From: Coriobacteriaceae bacterium
GTDB taxonomy: Bacteria > Actinomycetota > Coriobacteriia > Coriobacteriales > UMGS124
DNA length: 22,511 nucleotides
Direction: 5' to 3'
NCBI GenBank assembly: GCA_019421015.1
Contig: JAHZGC010000011.1
Span: 96,839-119,349 of the forward strand
Position numbers and translations under genes: made by a program. Positions 22,472 to 22,511 of this stretch are shown here, one piece after another; position 1 is the stretch's first letter; every line of letters begins with the position of its first letter. The notes under the pieces were generated by a model. The model saw nothing but the letters and a program-made list of their open reading frames with translations, was not told the origin of the DNA and searched no databases.

Positions 22472-22480
22472 CACATGTTC
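22469..22480. promoter_or_regulatory. SOS box (LexA operator)
   Basis: GAACACATGTTC has the GAAC-N4-GTTC symmetry of the LexA site of Firmicutes and Actinomycetota. It is 82 nt upstream of the lexA ATG. It fits autorepression of lexA and could also serve a divergent gene beyond the window edge. Confidence 0.8.
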
Positions 22481-22511
22481 TGAACATTAAACCTCTGAGT
22501 TGACTTATGAA

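Noticed and set aside
22388..22474. Longer lexA N-terminus
   Set aside because: It would begin within the SOS box, has no RBS and adds residues not found in LexA proteins. The GGGAGG before 22387 decides the start.
1..22511. Mobile elements, CRISPR arrays, prophage genes
   Set aside because: No transposase, integrase, direct-repeat array or terminal inverted repeats were seen; all long frames are housekeeping or conserved families.

Overview
This GC-rich window is almost wall-to-wall housekeeping genes from a bacterial chromosome. The codon bias, the many GTG/TTG starts and the GC-rich sequence suggest an Actinomycetota genome. The gene order, however, resembles that of Clostridia: cmk-plsC-ispH, then a DUF512 radical-SAM gene-der-plsY-gpsA, then rny-spoVS-miaB-miaA-hflX with lexA. 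That mixture fits the class Coriobacteriia (Collinsella/Olsenella/Eggerthella-like). This is an inference from content and synteny, not a database match. I see no insertion sequences, phage genes, CRISPR arrays, tRNAs or rRNAs.

Layout. Positions 1-6828 (+) hold one tightly packed run. It starts with the 3' end of a membrane protein gene, then an M50 site-2 protease, scpA and scpB (condensin partners of SMC), an RsuA/RluB pseudouridine synthase, cmk, plsC, ispH and a PDZ/radical-SAM/DUF512 protein. A short leader with an extended -10 promoter and a terminator-like hairpin precedes der (6979). Der is followed by plsY, gpsA, rpe, a NifS-type cysteine desulfurase, a PHP-domain phosphoesterase, a NIF3/DUF34 protein and a coiled-coil zinc-ribbon protein (to 14495). 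A 313-nt intergenic region then holds two hairpins, a promoter and an intrinsic terminator ahead of rny (RNase Y), which ends at a strong intrinsic terminator (16401-16440). Next come a GHKL-fold ATPase of unknown function, a 215-nt gap, then spoVS-miaB-miaA-hflX. The last gene, lexA, is on the minus strand. It converges on hflX with overlapping stop codons and carries an SOS box upstream.

How the genes work together. PlsC, PlsY and GpsA cover glycerol-3-phosphate formation and the two acylations to phosphatidate. ScpA/ScpB serve chromosome segregation. RluB-type synthase, Der, HflX, MiaA, MiaB and RNase Y act on rRNA, ribosomes, tRNA or mRNA turnover. MiaA and MiaB act in sequence on A37 of tRNAs (i6A, then ms2i6A). 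The proteins whose role is not established are the upstream membrane protein, the DUF512 protein, the PHP protein, NIF3, the zinc-ribbon protein, SpoVS in an apparently non-Firmicute host, and above all the GHKL ATPase between rny and spoVS.

The most interesting items are that orphan GHKL ATPase, the terminator-bearing leaders in front of rny and der, and the lexA control region with its overlapping hflX convergence. I found no clear-cut new multi-gene system.
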